Shown here: piece after piece, positions 16,381-24,341 of the stretch
How the letters are laid out: each line of letters begins with the position of its first letter
Position numbering within the stretch: the stretch's first letter is position 1
Source of the DNA: CAIWHR01 sp963781285
Lineage (GTDB): Bacteria; Pseudomonadota; Gammaproteobacteria; Burkholderiales; Casimicrobiaceae
DNA length: 64,000 nt
Assembly: GCA_963781285.1 (NCBI GenBank)
Contig: CAWAFI010000025.1
Coordinates: 1 to 64,000, forward strand
Reading direction: 5' to 3'
Notes under the pieces: generated by a model
Databases searched by the model: none
Told to the model about the DNA's origin: nothing
Seen by the model: only the letters and a program-made list of their open reading frames with translations
Program-made: the position numbers and the translations under genes

Positions 16381-17046
16381 TCAGTTGGGTTTCGTTGTGC
16401 CGGCAACGAACAGGACCGCAATCGCAGCGAGAGGCATCACCAATGCGTCCGGCGATTCCATAGCCCACTGGACGGCGCCGCTCAACGCACACCAGAGCAG
16501 CGGGATGACCAGCAACACCCAGAACACCCGATTGGCGGCAAGCAGCAGAACACCCAGCGTGGCAATCACCGTGGGATCGGGAGCCACGCCGAAGACTTCC
16601 ATTTGCACCCATTCCCTCCCCACGAGGGGGCCAATCAATGGCTGCAGGGCCAACGCAAATAGAAAGATCCAAAGGCCGATGTCGCGCCACACCCACGCTG
16701 CTGGCTTGAATGCCAGCTCGTTGCGGATCACACCCGTCCAGATCAGGAGCAGCGCCTCGATTGCAAAGGCGGCTGCAAAATAGGTGGCCGCCCAATTGAT
16801 GGTCGTGTAGCGCTGCAAGTGAAATGCCCATGCGACCCAGATCCAACACCCGGCAAGGATTGCCGCAACGAACCGGCCCTGCCAGGCATGTGCATACCGC
16901 AACAAACCCAGGATCACGAAGCCGAGCGTGAGCGACAGGATCTGCGCCGGCCATATGTCGGTGTTGTAGAGCTCGACGAGGCGGTAATAGGTGCGCGGCG
17001 AGAAGAGCAGAAAGTCCGATAGCGAATAGGTCCACCACTCGGACAT
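16381..17046 (-). CDS. multi-pass membrane protein, DUF6064-like
   Basis: This 221-residue protein has six to seven hydrophobic segments and starts MSEWWTYSLSDFLLFSPRTYYRLVE. The opening 'W.Y...DFL.FS..TY.R..E.YN...WP' is the hallmark I associate with DUF6064 membrane proteins of unknown function. Its ATG overlaps the aldo/keto reductase stop by one base (TGATG), so the two are co-translated. No catalytic residues can be assigned. Confidence 0.75.
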   Translation of the reverse strand: MSEWWTYSLSDFLLFSPRTYYRLVELYNTDIWPAQILSLTLGFVILGLLRYAHAWQGRFVAAILAGCWIWVAWAFHLQRYTTINWAATYFAAAFAIEALLLIWTGVIRNELAFKPAAWVWRDIGLWIFLFALALQPLIGPLVGREWVQMEVFGVAPDPTVIATLGVLLLAANRVFWVLLVIPLLWCALSGAVQWAMESPDALVMPLAAIAVLFVAGTTKPN

Positions 17047-17987
17047 CAGAGTTGCTCGACGTGGGCGGCCATGCGCCGGCGCATCGACTCGTCGGGAAGG
17101 CGACCATGGGCGGCGCCCATGTTTTCGCGCACGTGGTCGACACGGGTGGTCGCGGGAATGGCGCAGACGATCGCCGGATGCGACACGATGAACTTCAGCA
17201 GAAATTCAGCCCAATTGGCACAATCGACTTCGCTTGCCCAGCCGGGAAGGGGATGGCGTTTGACGGACCTGATCAACGCGCCTTCGCGGAACGGCCGGTT
17301 GACGATGACAGCGATGCCGCGATCCCGCGCGAGCGGCAGAATCCGGGCCTCGACATCCCGTTCGGCGACACTGTAGGAAACTTGAACGAAATCGAGTGGC
17401 TGGCTGCGCATGATCTGTTCAATTTCCTGGTGGCGGCGGCCTTCCGAAGTCGTGACGCCTACGTAGCGAAGCTCGCCGGCGGCCTTCATGGCGAAAAGCG
17501 TCGGCAGATGCTCCTGCCACGAGAGCAGGTTGTGGACCTGCACAAGGTCGAATCGCGGGACGTTCCAATGCTGGCGAGACTTTTCAATCTGGGCCCGGCC
17601 ACTGGCGCCGGAGGAGATCCAGACCTTGTCGGCGGAAAAGAGTCGCGCCGGCCTGCCGAGTCGGGTGAGTCCGTACCCGATCACGTCCTGCGAGGAGCCA
17701 TACATCGGCGAGGAGTCGATCATCCGGCCGCCGGCATCGAAGAAGTTGCGCATGACCTCCGCGCAGGCGTCGCGGGCGACGCGATCGTTGCCCACATTGA
17801 ACGTAATCCAGCTGCCCAAGCCGACCACCGGCAATGGTTCGCCGCTCGAAGGGATCGGACGGGTGAGCAAGGCCCTCTGTTGAGCGTACGCAGGCATCGG
17901 CCAGAGCGCCGCGCCCGTTCCCAGCGCCAACAGCGAGCAAAGAAGGTTGCGCCGATCGACGGATGGTAACGGTGGGATCCGGGTCAT
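17046..17987 (-). CDS. exported aldo/keto reductase
   Basis: This 313-residue protein begins with a twin-arginine-type signal (VDRRNLLCSLLALGTGAALW, cleaved near AYAQQ). The aldo/keto reductase barrel follows: GLGSWITFN, the catalytic Asp and Tyr in MIDSSPMYGSS, the Lys in FSADKVWI, and HWNVPRFDLVQVHNLLSW where His is replaced near the usual site by VHN. It would reduce carbonyls with NADPH, though Tat export of a nucleotide-using enzyme is unusual but known. It is coupled to the membrane protein downstream. ATG at 18005 is an alternative start. Confidence 0.85.
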   Translation of the reverse strand: MTRIPPLPSVDRRNLLCSLLALGTGAALWPMPAYAQQRALLTRPIPSSGEPLPVVGLGSWITFNVGNDRVARDACAEVMRNFFDAGGRMIDSSPMYGSSQDVIGYGLTRLGRPARLFSADKVWISSGASGRAQIEKSRQHWNVPRFDLVQVHNLLSWQEHLPTLFAMKAAGELRYVGVTTSEGRRHQEIEQIMRSQPLDFVQVSYSVAERDVEARILPLARDRGIAVIVNRPFREGALIRSVKRHPLPGWASEVDCANWAEFLLKFIVSHPAIVCAIPATTRVDHVRENMGAAHGRLPDESMRRRMAAHVEQL

Positions 17988-18001
17988 GTGACGGAACCGG
18001 G

Positions 18002-18674
18002 TCAAGCCACGCCGTATCTTTTCCTGACCGCCGCGATGAATTCGGGTGTGCGTTCCCGTCGGATCGCCTCCACCGCGGCAACGTGGGGTCGCGCGTACAT
18101 CAGCGCGAGGTAGTCGGCGATGCCGGGAATGTCGGCCAGCCGATCCTCGTCATAGGTCTTCCGGGTCACCAGCGCGACCACCGGCAGATGGAACACGGCT
18201 GCGACGTCGGCATAGGTCAGGCGATCGCCGGCGATAAACGGCGCGAAGCGCACGCGCCGTTTCAGCGCGGCAATCCCGAGCTTGAGATCGTCGGCCACCT
18301 GGTCCTTGAGCTTTTCCCGCATCGGCAAGCCGAACAGCGCCGCTGGGAAGAGGCGCCGGGCGACCAGTTCGACGTGAAGCTCCAGAATCTGGATCAGCTC
18401 CCGGCAACGCGCGCGCTCCAGCGGATCGGCGGGATAGAGCGGGATGGCCGGATAGGCATCCTCCAGATATTCGATGATCACCTGCGACTCGCACAGCGTG
18501 CTGTCGCCGATCCTGACAAACGGCACCTTGCCGCGGGGCGAGACGTCGAGGAACGCGGAATCCTGCGAAGGAATCGCGAGTTCTTCGGAGAACGGGATCT
18601 GCTTTCTCGAGCAGCGCCAGCTTGACCTTGTTGAAATAGTTGCTGGCTGCGAAGCCGCACAGGGTGATTGACAT
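18002..18674 (-). pseudogene. glutathione S-transferase with a one-base frameshift
   Basis: The N-terminus reads MSITLCGFAASNYFNKVKLA then LLEK in one frame. The continuation IPFSEELAIP, then SPRGKVPFVRIGDSTLCESQ and the whole helical domain (LTYADVAAVFHLPV) is in another. Removing one A from the AAA run at plus 18603-18605 restores a GST of about 223 residues with the cis-Pro motif KVPF and the ESQ glutathione contact. This could be a true pseudogene or a sequencing error in a homopolymer. It ends 15 bases before the aldo/keto reductase start at 17987 and may belong to the same operon. Confidence 0.8.
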
Positions 18675-18742
18675 GGTCGAGATTCTTGGTTGAGGTGGGG
18701 AAGTGAGTTGTGGGCGCAGGCCTTCGCAGTTCAGAGCCAAGC

Positions 18743-19195
18743 TCAAGACATCTCCACGCTGTCGAAGGCCAATTCCACCGTCTCCATGACAATGCCGCCT
18801 TCAACGGCCCGCAAGGGAGAGTAGGAAAGGCTGACCGGACGAACGTTTCTGAAGTGCCAGGTAATCGCCACGGTCGATTGGTCTTCGCTAAGAAGTTCGA
18901 TCTTCACGGTGCGCCGCGCCGGCGCCTTTCCTTGTCGGGCCTCGTTCCACCAGGCGTACAAATCCAAGGCGCCAATCAAGCCTCGCTTCAGAATAAGGTG
19001 GTTGCCGACGGAAGTCTCGATCGGTTCGGAGCGTTCACTTGCGATCGACTCGGCCTGGCGCCGGTCGGTTCCGTCGACGGTAAATTGCGGGAAGATTACT
19101 TCCGCGAATCCCGCAGTCACAGACCGGCTCTCGCCTCCGCCGAAATCGACGAGAAAGTTCGAGTTCCCGTAAGGTCGGTCGCGCATCACAGCCAT
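18743..19195 (-). CDS. contractile-injection tail-tube protein (T4 gp19-like), copy 1
   Basis: This 150-residue protein starts MAVMRDRPYGNSNFLVDFGG and has the gp19/tail-tube family order: N-terminal FLVD, central LKRGLIGALDLYAWWNEARQG, then TVKIELL and a C-terminal MVMET-type strand ending VELAFDSVEM. It parallels copy 2 over its whole length, but the middle (residues 30-65) diverges. Tube proteins of this family stack as hexamers in phage tails and extracellular contractile injection systems. No sheath, baseplate or ATPase gene is nearby. A GTG one codon upstream is an alternative start. Confidence 0.85.
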   Translation of the reverse strand: MAVMRDRPYGNSNFLVDFGGGESRSVTAGFAEVIFPQFTVDGTDRRQAESIASERSEPIETSVGNHLILKRGLIGALDLYAWWNEARQGKAPARRTVKIELLSEDQSTVAITWHFRNVRPVSLSYSPLRAVEGGIVMETVELAFDSVEMS

Positions 19196-19249
19196 CACCG
19201 TCCCTCGCCCGCTGCTTGCCTCGCGCTCTCCAAGCTATTCGCCAGCGAT

Positions 19250-19521
19250 CTAGGGCCTGTTCACACTATGTCCGCAAGTGCGAACGGATGGCATGGGGCG
19301 CCAATCAAGGCGCTCGACGAAGCTAAGACCGGGTGTCTTGGCGAGGAGAGCAACGCAGAGTGGCGCCCCAGGGCGCCCGTTCCCTTCGGGTTGCGGCGAA
19401 AAGGGCCGTTCACTTCGTTGCAAAGCCTCGCCGGGCAGCCGGCCCGCCTTCGTTTTGCGCCTCGCGCACGGCCCTTTTCGCTCGCAACGCATCTTGTGGA
19501 CATAGTGTGAACAGGCCCTAG
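19250..19521 (+). mobile_element. CTAG-flanked inverted-repeat element 1
   Basis: The 272-bp element is bounded by a perfect 24-base inverted repeat (CTAGGGCCTGTTCACACTATGTCC), with CTAG at both ends as a likely 4-bp target duplication. A second internal inverted repeat lies at 19390-19409 and 19468-19488 (around CGAAAAGGGCCGT). No intact protein is encoded. It has split the space between the two tube genes, and the right CTAG provides the TAG stop of the downstream-lying minus-strand tube gene. CTAG fits the YTAR target of IS5-type elements; assignment to that family is inference. Confidence 0.8.
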
Positions 19522-19970
19522 TCCATTTCAAGTCGCTCGTAGGCGAGCACCATCTCTTCCATCGCCACGTCGGTTCCCTTTGCGTCGAACGGGGCGCTGG
19601 TGTGCTTGACGATGCGCGCGCGTAACAACTTCCAGGTCTGCGCGATTTCGGTGTGATCTTCGTTTTGCAGCTGGATGGTGACCGTTCGCAGCGCCATCTG
19701 GTCGCCATTGCGGATCTGGTTGAGCCATGCATACAGATTCAGTGACCCGATGATGCCGCGTTTGAGCGTCACGTCGCTGACCCGACTGAGACCGGTCAGC
19801 TTGATTACGTTGTTTTCCTTCGAATTTCCGTTGCGGTATTCCGTGACGACGACTTCCATGCCGATGCCACTCACTTCCTGAAAGCCGGCTTGCGGCCCCT
19901 CGGAAGTTCCGTCGCCGAGGTCAACAAGAAAATTGAACTGGGTGTAAGGACGTTCGCGCAAGACGGCCAT
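19518..19970 (-). CDS. contractile-injection tail-tube protein (T4 gp19-like), copy 2
   Basis: This 150-residue protein starts MAVLRERPYTQFNFLVDLG and has SGIGMEVVVTEYRNGNSKEN, LTGLSRVSDVTLKRGIIGSL, LYAWLNQIRNG and ends AMEEMVLAYERLEMD. This is the canonical form of the gp19-like tube family seen in phage tails and extracellular contractile injection systems. A GGAGA ribosome site fixes the start at 19970. Its TAG stop coincides with the terminal CTAG of the inverted-repeat element. It is transcribed toward copy 1. The two copies are equally long, which favours tandem duplication. Confidence 0.9.
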   Translation of the reverse strand: MAVLRERPYTQFNFLVDLGDGTSEGPQAGFQEVSGIGMEVVVTEYRNGNSKENNVIKLTGLSRVSDVTLKRGIIGSLNLYAWLNQIRNGDQMALRTVTIQLQNEDHTEIAQTWKLLRARIVKHTSAPFDAKGTDVAMEEMVLAYERLEMD

Positions 19971-20272
19971 GCCGTTCTCCTGTCCAACGAAGGTTACCCG
20001 CAATACGACATCACGCCGCCGGCGCGGACTGATCTGCGGACCACACCAGAAGAATGCCAAGAGACTACGCCGCTACCCCTTCAGGTTCAAGGATGTGCAT
20101 GGCCACCAGTCGCACGCTTTTCGATTCGTTGCTCGATCCATTCGAACGCATCGCGGCGAGGATGATGGCTTCCCGAATCGGCGGAGTTGCGCACAAACCG
20201 CACGCGCAACAATAGGCGCAGCCGACGCGTCGTATAATCGTGAGTGGAACCGATGGTCGCCCCGTATTCCGC
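19971..20272. other. intergenic upstream of the tube gene, nothing else seen
   Basis: These 302 bases should contain the minus-strand promoter of the tube-protein gene. No strong sigma-70 boxes, repeat or gene is evident. The TonB receptor stop codon lies at its right end. Confidence 0.4.
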
Positions 20273-22435
20273 TCAGAAGGCCACGCTGACGCTGACTCCC
20301 GCGTACCAGTTGCGACCGGGCGCGGGCTCGTAATACCGGCCGTTCGTATCGCCGACGATCACGGAGCCGACGTAATTGACGTCGGCAATGTTGTTGACGC
20401 GCACATATTCGGAGAGTCTAACCTGGCCCATGGTCTGCGCGAAGCCGATCCGCAGATTACCGAGCGTGTATGCAGGCGCAAACTGGGTATTCTGATCGTT
20501 GACATAAATGCGACCAACATACTGCACTTCCGCCGCGGCGCTGAACCCGTAGTAACCGCCCGGCGTCCAGGTGAGCACCCCGAACGCCTGCTGCTGCGGG
20601 ACGCCCGGCAGGCGCGCGCCCGCCGGCGTCACGACGGGCGGGAGCCCGGACAGGTAGGGTTCCGAGAATTCCGCGAGCAGCCACGTGTAATTCGCATGGG
20701 CGCTGATGCCATGGCCGAGGTCAGCGTCCCATTCCGCCTCGACGCCGCGGCGCCGGGTTTCATCGGCGTTGCGATACGTCGTGCGCCCGCCGGTTGCCGC
20801 ATTCACGACGATTTCCTGATGCGTCGTCGCGGTGAACACGGCGAGGTTGATGCGTTGATTTCTCATGGGCAACCACTTCAATCCAAGCTCAATGGCGGTG
20901 GACGTCGCGGCATTGAGATCGAGGTTCAAGCCCGTGCCCACGGGCCGATAGGCGATTTCGGCGAATGTCGGTGTTTCGAATCCCTGGCCGTAGCTCAAGT
21001 ACACATTGAGGTTGTCGTACGCGTGCCAAGCGAGACCGGCAATCGGACTGGTGTTGCGGTAGGTGCGTGTACCGCTGTCGTCCGGATTTGGGCCGACGAT
21101 GTAGTGGTCGGTAGAGGAATAATGTACACGGCTCGAGCGCACCCCCAATGTGATGGAGAGTTCCGGCAACGCATACCACTGCGCTTCGGCGTAGACATCC
21201 GCGTCCGTGACCACGTCGTCTTCATTGCGGCGCAACTCGCCCATCTCGCCGAAATTGTTGACGAAACCCTGGCGCGTTTCGCTCTGGCGATCGGTGTCCG
21301 CCCCGACGTTCAGCGTCAACGGCCGGTCGAAAAGCTGGCCTTTCCAGAGCAGGCGAACACCTACGCCACCGTAATTGCGATCGAGATCGACCACACCTCC
21401 CGACGAGGTCGGCCCGGATCCCGTCAAGGCGAGGTACTGCCGTACAAGCCGACGCCCGTAGTAGCCGGTCACCCGGACACTGGTATCGGCATCGAGCGCC
21501 TGGTCGACCGCGGCGCCGCCTTGCACCTGGTTGATCGTCTTGCGGGTGTTGAACAGCGTCGCCACGGGATCGGCCTGCTGCGGATTCGCCTGCCACTGTG
21601 CGTAGTTCAGGCCGAGCGGATCCTCGGTTTCAGGCTGGTATTGCGAACTTCCGACTACCGTGACGTGAGTCGAGTCGGTGGCATTGAACGCGAGTTTCGC
21701 GTTGGCGACCTGCCGCCGCGCTGCAGCGTGTTCGCGGTAGCCGTCGGTGTCGAAATTGCTGAATGCCGCTACATAGCCCACACCGCCGGCGATTCCCGTG
21801 GCCTTCACACCGGCGATCGACGTTCCGTAGCTGCCAACGCTCCCCGTGAAATTCAGTACCGGCTCGGGTGTACCGTCCTCGGTGTACACGGAAACGACGC
21901 CGCCCGAGGCGTTGCCGTACAACGTCGAGAAGGGGCCGCGCAGGACCTCGATCCGCTGCGCGGATAGCAGGCTGAAGCTGCCGGTCTGCCCCTGCCCGTC
22001 GGGCATCGTCGCCGGAATGTCGTCCTGGTAGAGCCGCACGCCGCGAACGCCAAACGTCGCTCGTGCCCCATAACCGCGTGAACTCAGTTGCAGGTCTTGC
22101 GCATAGTTGTTGCGATTGGCCGCAAACACGCCCGGGACGCGGACGAGCGACTCGGACAAGTTGATCCCCGGTTGGCCGTCGCGGATCGTGGTGCCGTCGA
22201 TGACGTTTACCGAGGCCGGAACATCGAAGAGGCGCTCGGCGCTCCGAGTTGCAGTGACCGTCACCGGGTTGAACGACACTGCAGGCTCCGCCTGCGCGGA
22301 CGTCGACTGGCCATGCGCGATCGGTGCTGCGAGGGCCGCCGGCAATGCGGTCAGCAGGCGGGCACCGGAGAGGAGGATGCCACCGGCACGAGGCCACGGC
22401 CAACTGTACGTCCTGCATTCTTGCTTAACGTGCAT
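20273..22435 (-). CDS. TonB-dependent outer-membrane receptor next to xoxF
   Basis: This 720-residue protein has a signal peptide ending near AHGQS, a TonB box-like VTVTATRSAE (about 58-67), the plug domain (VPASVNVIDG, RGYGARATFGVRGVRLYQDD, IEVLRGPFSTLYGNASGG) and a beta-barrel ending in NWYAGVSVSVAF with the terminal Phe. TonB receptors import scarce chelated metals. Its place beside a lanthanide-type methanol dehydrogenase makes uptake of a lanthanide chelate attractive, as receptors of this class do so in methylotrophs, but iron or copper chelates remain possible. The gene next upstream on the same strand is the degenerate metallohydrolase. Confidence 0.9.
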   Translation of the reverse strand: MHVKQECRTYSWPWPRAGGILLSGARLLTALPAALAAPIAHGQSTSAQAEPAVSFNPVTVTATRSAERLFDVPASVNVIDGTTIRDGQPGINLSESLVRVPGVFAANRNNYAQDLQLSSRGYGARATFGVRGVRLYQDDIPATMPDGQGQTGSFSLLSAQRIEVLRGPFSTLYGNASGGVVSVYTEDGTPEPVLNFTGSVGSYGTSIAGVKATGIAGGVGYVAAFSNFDTDGYREHAAARRQVANAKLAFNATDSTHVTVVGSSQYQPETEDPLGLNYAQWQANPQQADPVATLFNTRKTINQVQGGAAVDQALDADTSVRVTGYYGRRLVRQYLALTGSGPTSSGGVVDLDRNYGGVGVRLLWKGQLFDRPLTLNVGADTDRQSETRQGFVNNFGEMGELRRNEDDVVTDADVYAEAQWYALPELSITLGVRSSRVHYSSTDHYIVGPNPDDSGTRTYRNTSPIAGLAWHAYDNLNVYLSYGQGFETPTFAEIAYRPVGTGLNLDLNAATSTAIELGLKWLPMRNQRINLAVFTATTHQEIVVNAATGGRTTYRNADETRRRGVEAEWDADLGHGISAHANYTWLLAEFSEPYLSGLPPVVTPAGARLPGVPQQQAFGVLTWTPGGYYGFSAAAEVQYVGRIYVNDQNTQFAPAYTLGNLRIGFAQTMGQVRLSEYVRVNNIADVNYVGSVIVGDTNGRYYEPAPGRNWYAGVSVSVAF

Positions 22436-22561
22436 GCTGGCTCCTCTTCTGTGACCGCGTGCCCGGCCATGATCGCTTCTGTGAACCGGTCCCCGCACGA
22501 AGTATTCCCGACATCATGCCCAAGCCGCCGTCGTACACCTACTGCGAACGATTGCTGCCGG

Positions 22562-23560
22562 TCACTCGAACTGCGACCGTTCGAGGCGAAGATAAGTGTG
22601 GTTGGCGTTTTGTGGATGCAGCGTTTCGTATTGATCCCAGCGCGCAAATTCCGGTAGACCGCAGCGATCCCGCACCTCGGCCAGGCTCACCCCGTCTTTC
22701 ACCAGCGCCTCGACGCGACTTTCGAGCGCCGCGAAGTAATGAGCGAAGGCGGCGATGTCAGCGCAGTTGCCGACGGGTCCGTAACCGGGAACAAGGTGCC
22801 GACATCGCATCGACTCGAGCTGCACGAGCGCATCACGCCAAGCTTTCGGGTTCGCATCGCGCATGTCGGGAATTCGGTTGGTCGTAACCAGGTTGCCGGC
22901 GATCAGGGTCGAAGTCCATTCGTCGAAAACCGCTAGCGCGCCGGGCGCGCTCGACCAGTCTGGCGCGATCAGTCGCAGTGGACGTCCGATCAGGTCGAGC
23001 GTTTCGTCGCCGTCGATCAAGCGGTCCGGTTTGACCACCCGGGTCGCCGCCATCGCCTCCTCACCGAGTACCGACCGCAGATTGCGCAGACATGTCTCGC
23101 AGCGAGCCGCAATCAATTCCGCGCTGCGGCGATGCGCCAAAACGGGAATGCCGCGCGCCTGGAATGCGGCGGCTCCGAAGACGGCCTCCTGACTGGGATG
23201 CGTGAGGATTGCAAGGCGGATGGGCCGATTCGAGATGCTCTTGACCGCCGCCATTATTTCCTCTCCTTCGCGGTAGGAAATCCCGGTATCCACGACGATG
23301 ACGCCATCCGGCCCGACAACGAAGGCGACGTTTGCGGTGCGTCCGGCATTGTCTGCGGTAATCTCGCCGCCGCTTCCCAACAGTGCGTAGACGCCCGAAG
23401 CCACCATGACCGTGGTCGGCTGCACGGCATCAACGTTCTGGGCGGCACAAAACGCGGCAAGAATGCCGATGACCGCTTTGCACAGGAGATCTTCGACGGC
23501 GACGCGCCCGCTGGCGGTGACTCTTCCGCTTCCGCGATGGTCGTTGCGAATGATTGCCAC
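22562..23560 (-). CDS. metallo-beta-lactamase-fold protein lacking the metal motif
   Basis: This exported protein of about 332 residues has a signal segment (LLCKAVIGILAAFCAAQNVD) and follows the layout of quinoprotein-associated zinc metallohydrolases: VYALLGSGGEI, NVAFVVGPDGVIVVDTG, then LAILTHPSQEAVFGAAAFQ where active members have THxHxDHxxG. The later metal ligands are also changed (GYGPVG where PGHG is expected). It is therefore probably a binding or assembly factor, not a hydrolase. The start is uncertain; GTG at 23560 with a GGAGG ribosome site was chosen. It lies between the TonB receptor and xoxF, divergent from xoxF. Confidence 0.75.
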   Translation of the reverse strand: MAIIRNDHRGSGRVTASGRVAVEDLLCKAVIGILAAFCAAQNVDAVQPTTVMVASGVYALLGSGGEITADNAGRTANVAFVVGPDGVIVVDTGISYREGEEIMAAVKSISNRPIRLAILTHPSQEAVFGAAAFQARGIPVLAHRRSAELIAARCETCLRNLRSVLGEEAMAATRVVKPDRLIDGDETLDLIGRPLRLIAPDWSSAPGALAVFDEWTSTLIAGNLVTTNRIPDMRDANPKAWRDALVQLESMRCRHLVPGYGPVGNCADIAAFAHYFAALESRVEALVKDGVSLAEVRDRCGLPEFARWDQYETLHPQNANHTYLRLERSQFE

Positions 23561-24341
23561 CACGCCTCCTATCTGCAACGCAGCGGGCGAAGCGGACGCA
23601 TTGCCCGGCAGGGCTGGTGGGTCATCGCTGTCGACCTCGTCGACGACCCGATAAGGTGCTTTGCCCTTCCCGAATGGGTGTATGGCTACGGTGATATTGA
23701 TGCGATTGCGAAAATCCTTGATCAAGCAATGATCGCAGGACTTAGACAGCGACGGATCTACGGCCCGGACCCGTCGCGAAGGGCAGGTCCGAGCGGATTG
23801 TCACGATTGTAACTGATGGGATATCGACTTCACTTGGAACGTGCGTGGCGGGTGGGTTCTTGTCGGCTGAGCAGCAGCCGAGCAGCCGCGTTCCCGGTGT
23901 CAGCAACGAGACTCGCGACGCGACGACCACGGCGGCCCTAGGCCCGACGACTTTGACGGCGCGACAATCCGATCATCTTGGCGCCTCGGGTCCGCGCGAC
24001 CTGGCGATCGACATGGCTGACGAGCCTCAACGTCATCGGCATATCTCCCCCCGAAGCGATCGGCCCGAAAAGGTCAAATCGCGGATAGAGGGGCCCGAGG
24101 TTTGTTGCAATGCAACGTATCGATGCGTCCGCGTCACCGGTGGGCAGCCGCATCGGTGGAAAGCTGGCTGCGTATTGATGCGCTGCGGCAATATTGAACG
24201 CCCGTGCGGTGGTGCGAAGACGCTTGAGGTCTGTAGTGCTCAAATTGACATTAGTCAAACGTGGGACGACACTTTGGGGCAAGGGGAGCCTGGCCGCAGC
24301 TCGGGCGTCGCTATGGTTGGACCATCTCACTGGAGGAATCG
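23561..24341. other. long divergent regulatory region upstream of xoxF
   Basis: This 781-base gap separates the leftward metallohydrolase/TonB genes from rightward xoxF. Open frames in it have no recognisable domain and poor start signals. It should contain the promoters for both directions; the only sharp signal I see is the dyad at 24245-24258. Confidence 0.5.
24245..24258 (+). promoter_or_regulatory. perfect dyad upstream of xoxF, possible operator
   Basis: TTGAC-ATTA-GTCAA is a perfect inverted repeat with a four-base spacer, 84 bases before the xoxF start codon. Its left arm also reads TTGACA, a good -35 box, so a protein bound there would block a promoter using it. No -10 box at 17-base spacing is clear. 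Confidence 0.35.

Noticed and set aside
22436..22561. Possible cobalamin riboswitch before the TonB receptor
   Set aside because: The leader is short and lacks the B12-box GCCACTG-type core; no long structured leader is visible.
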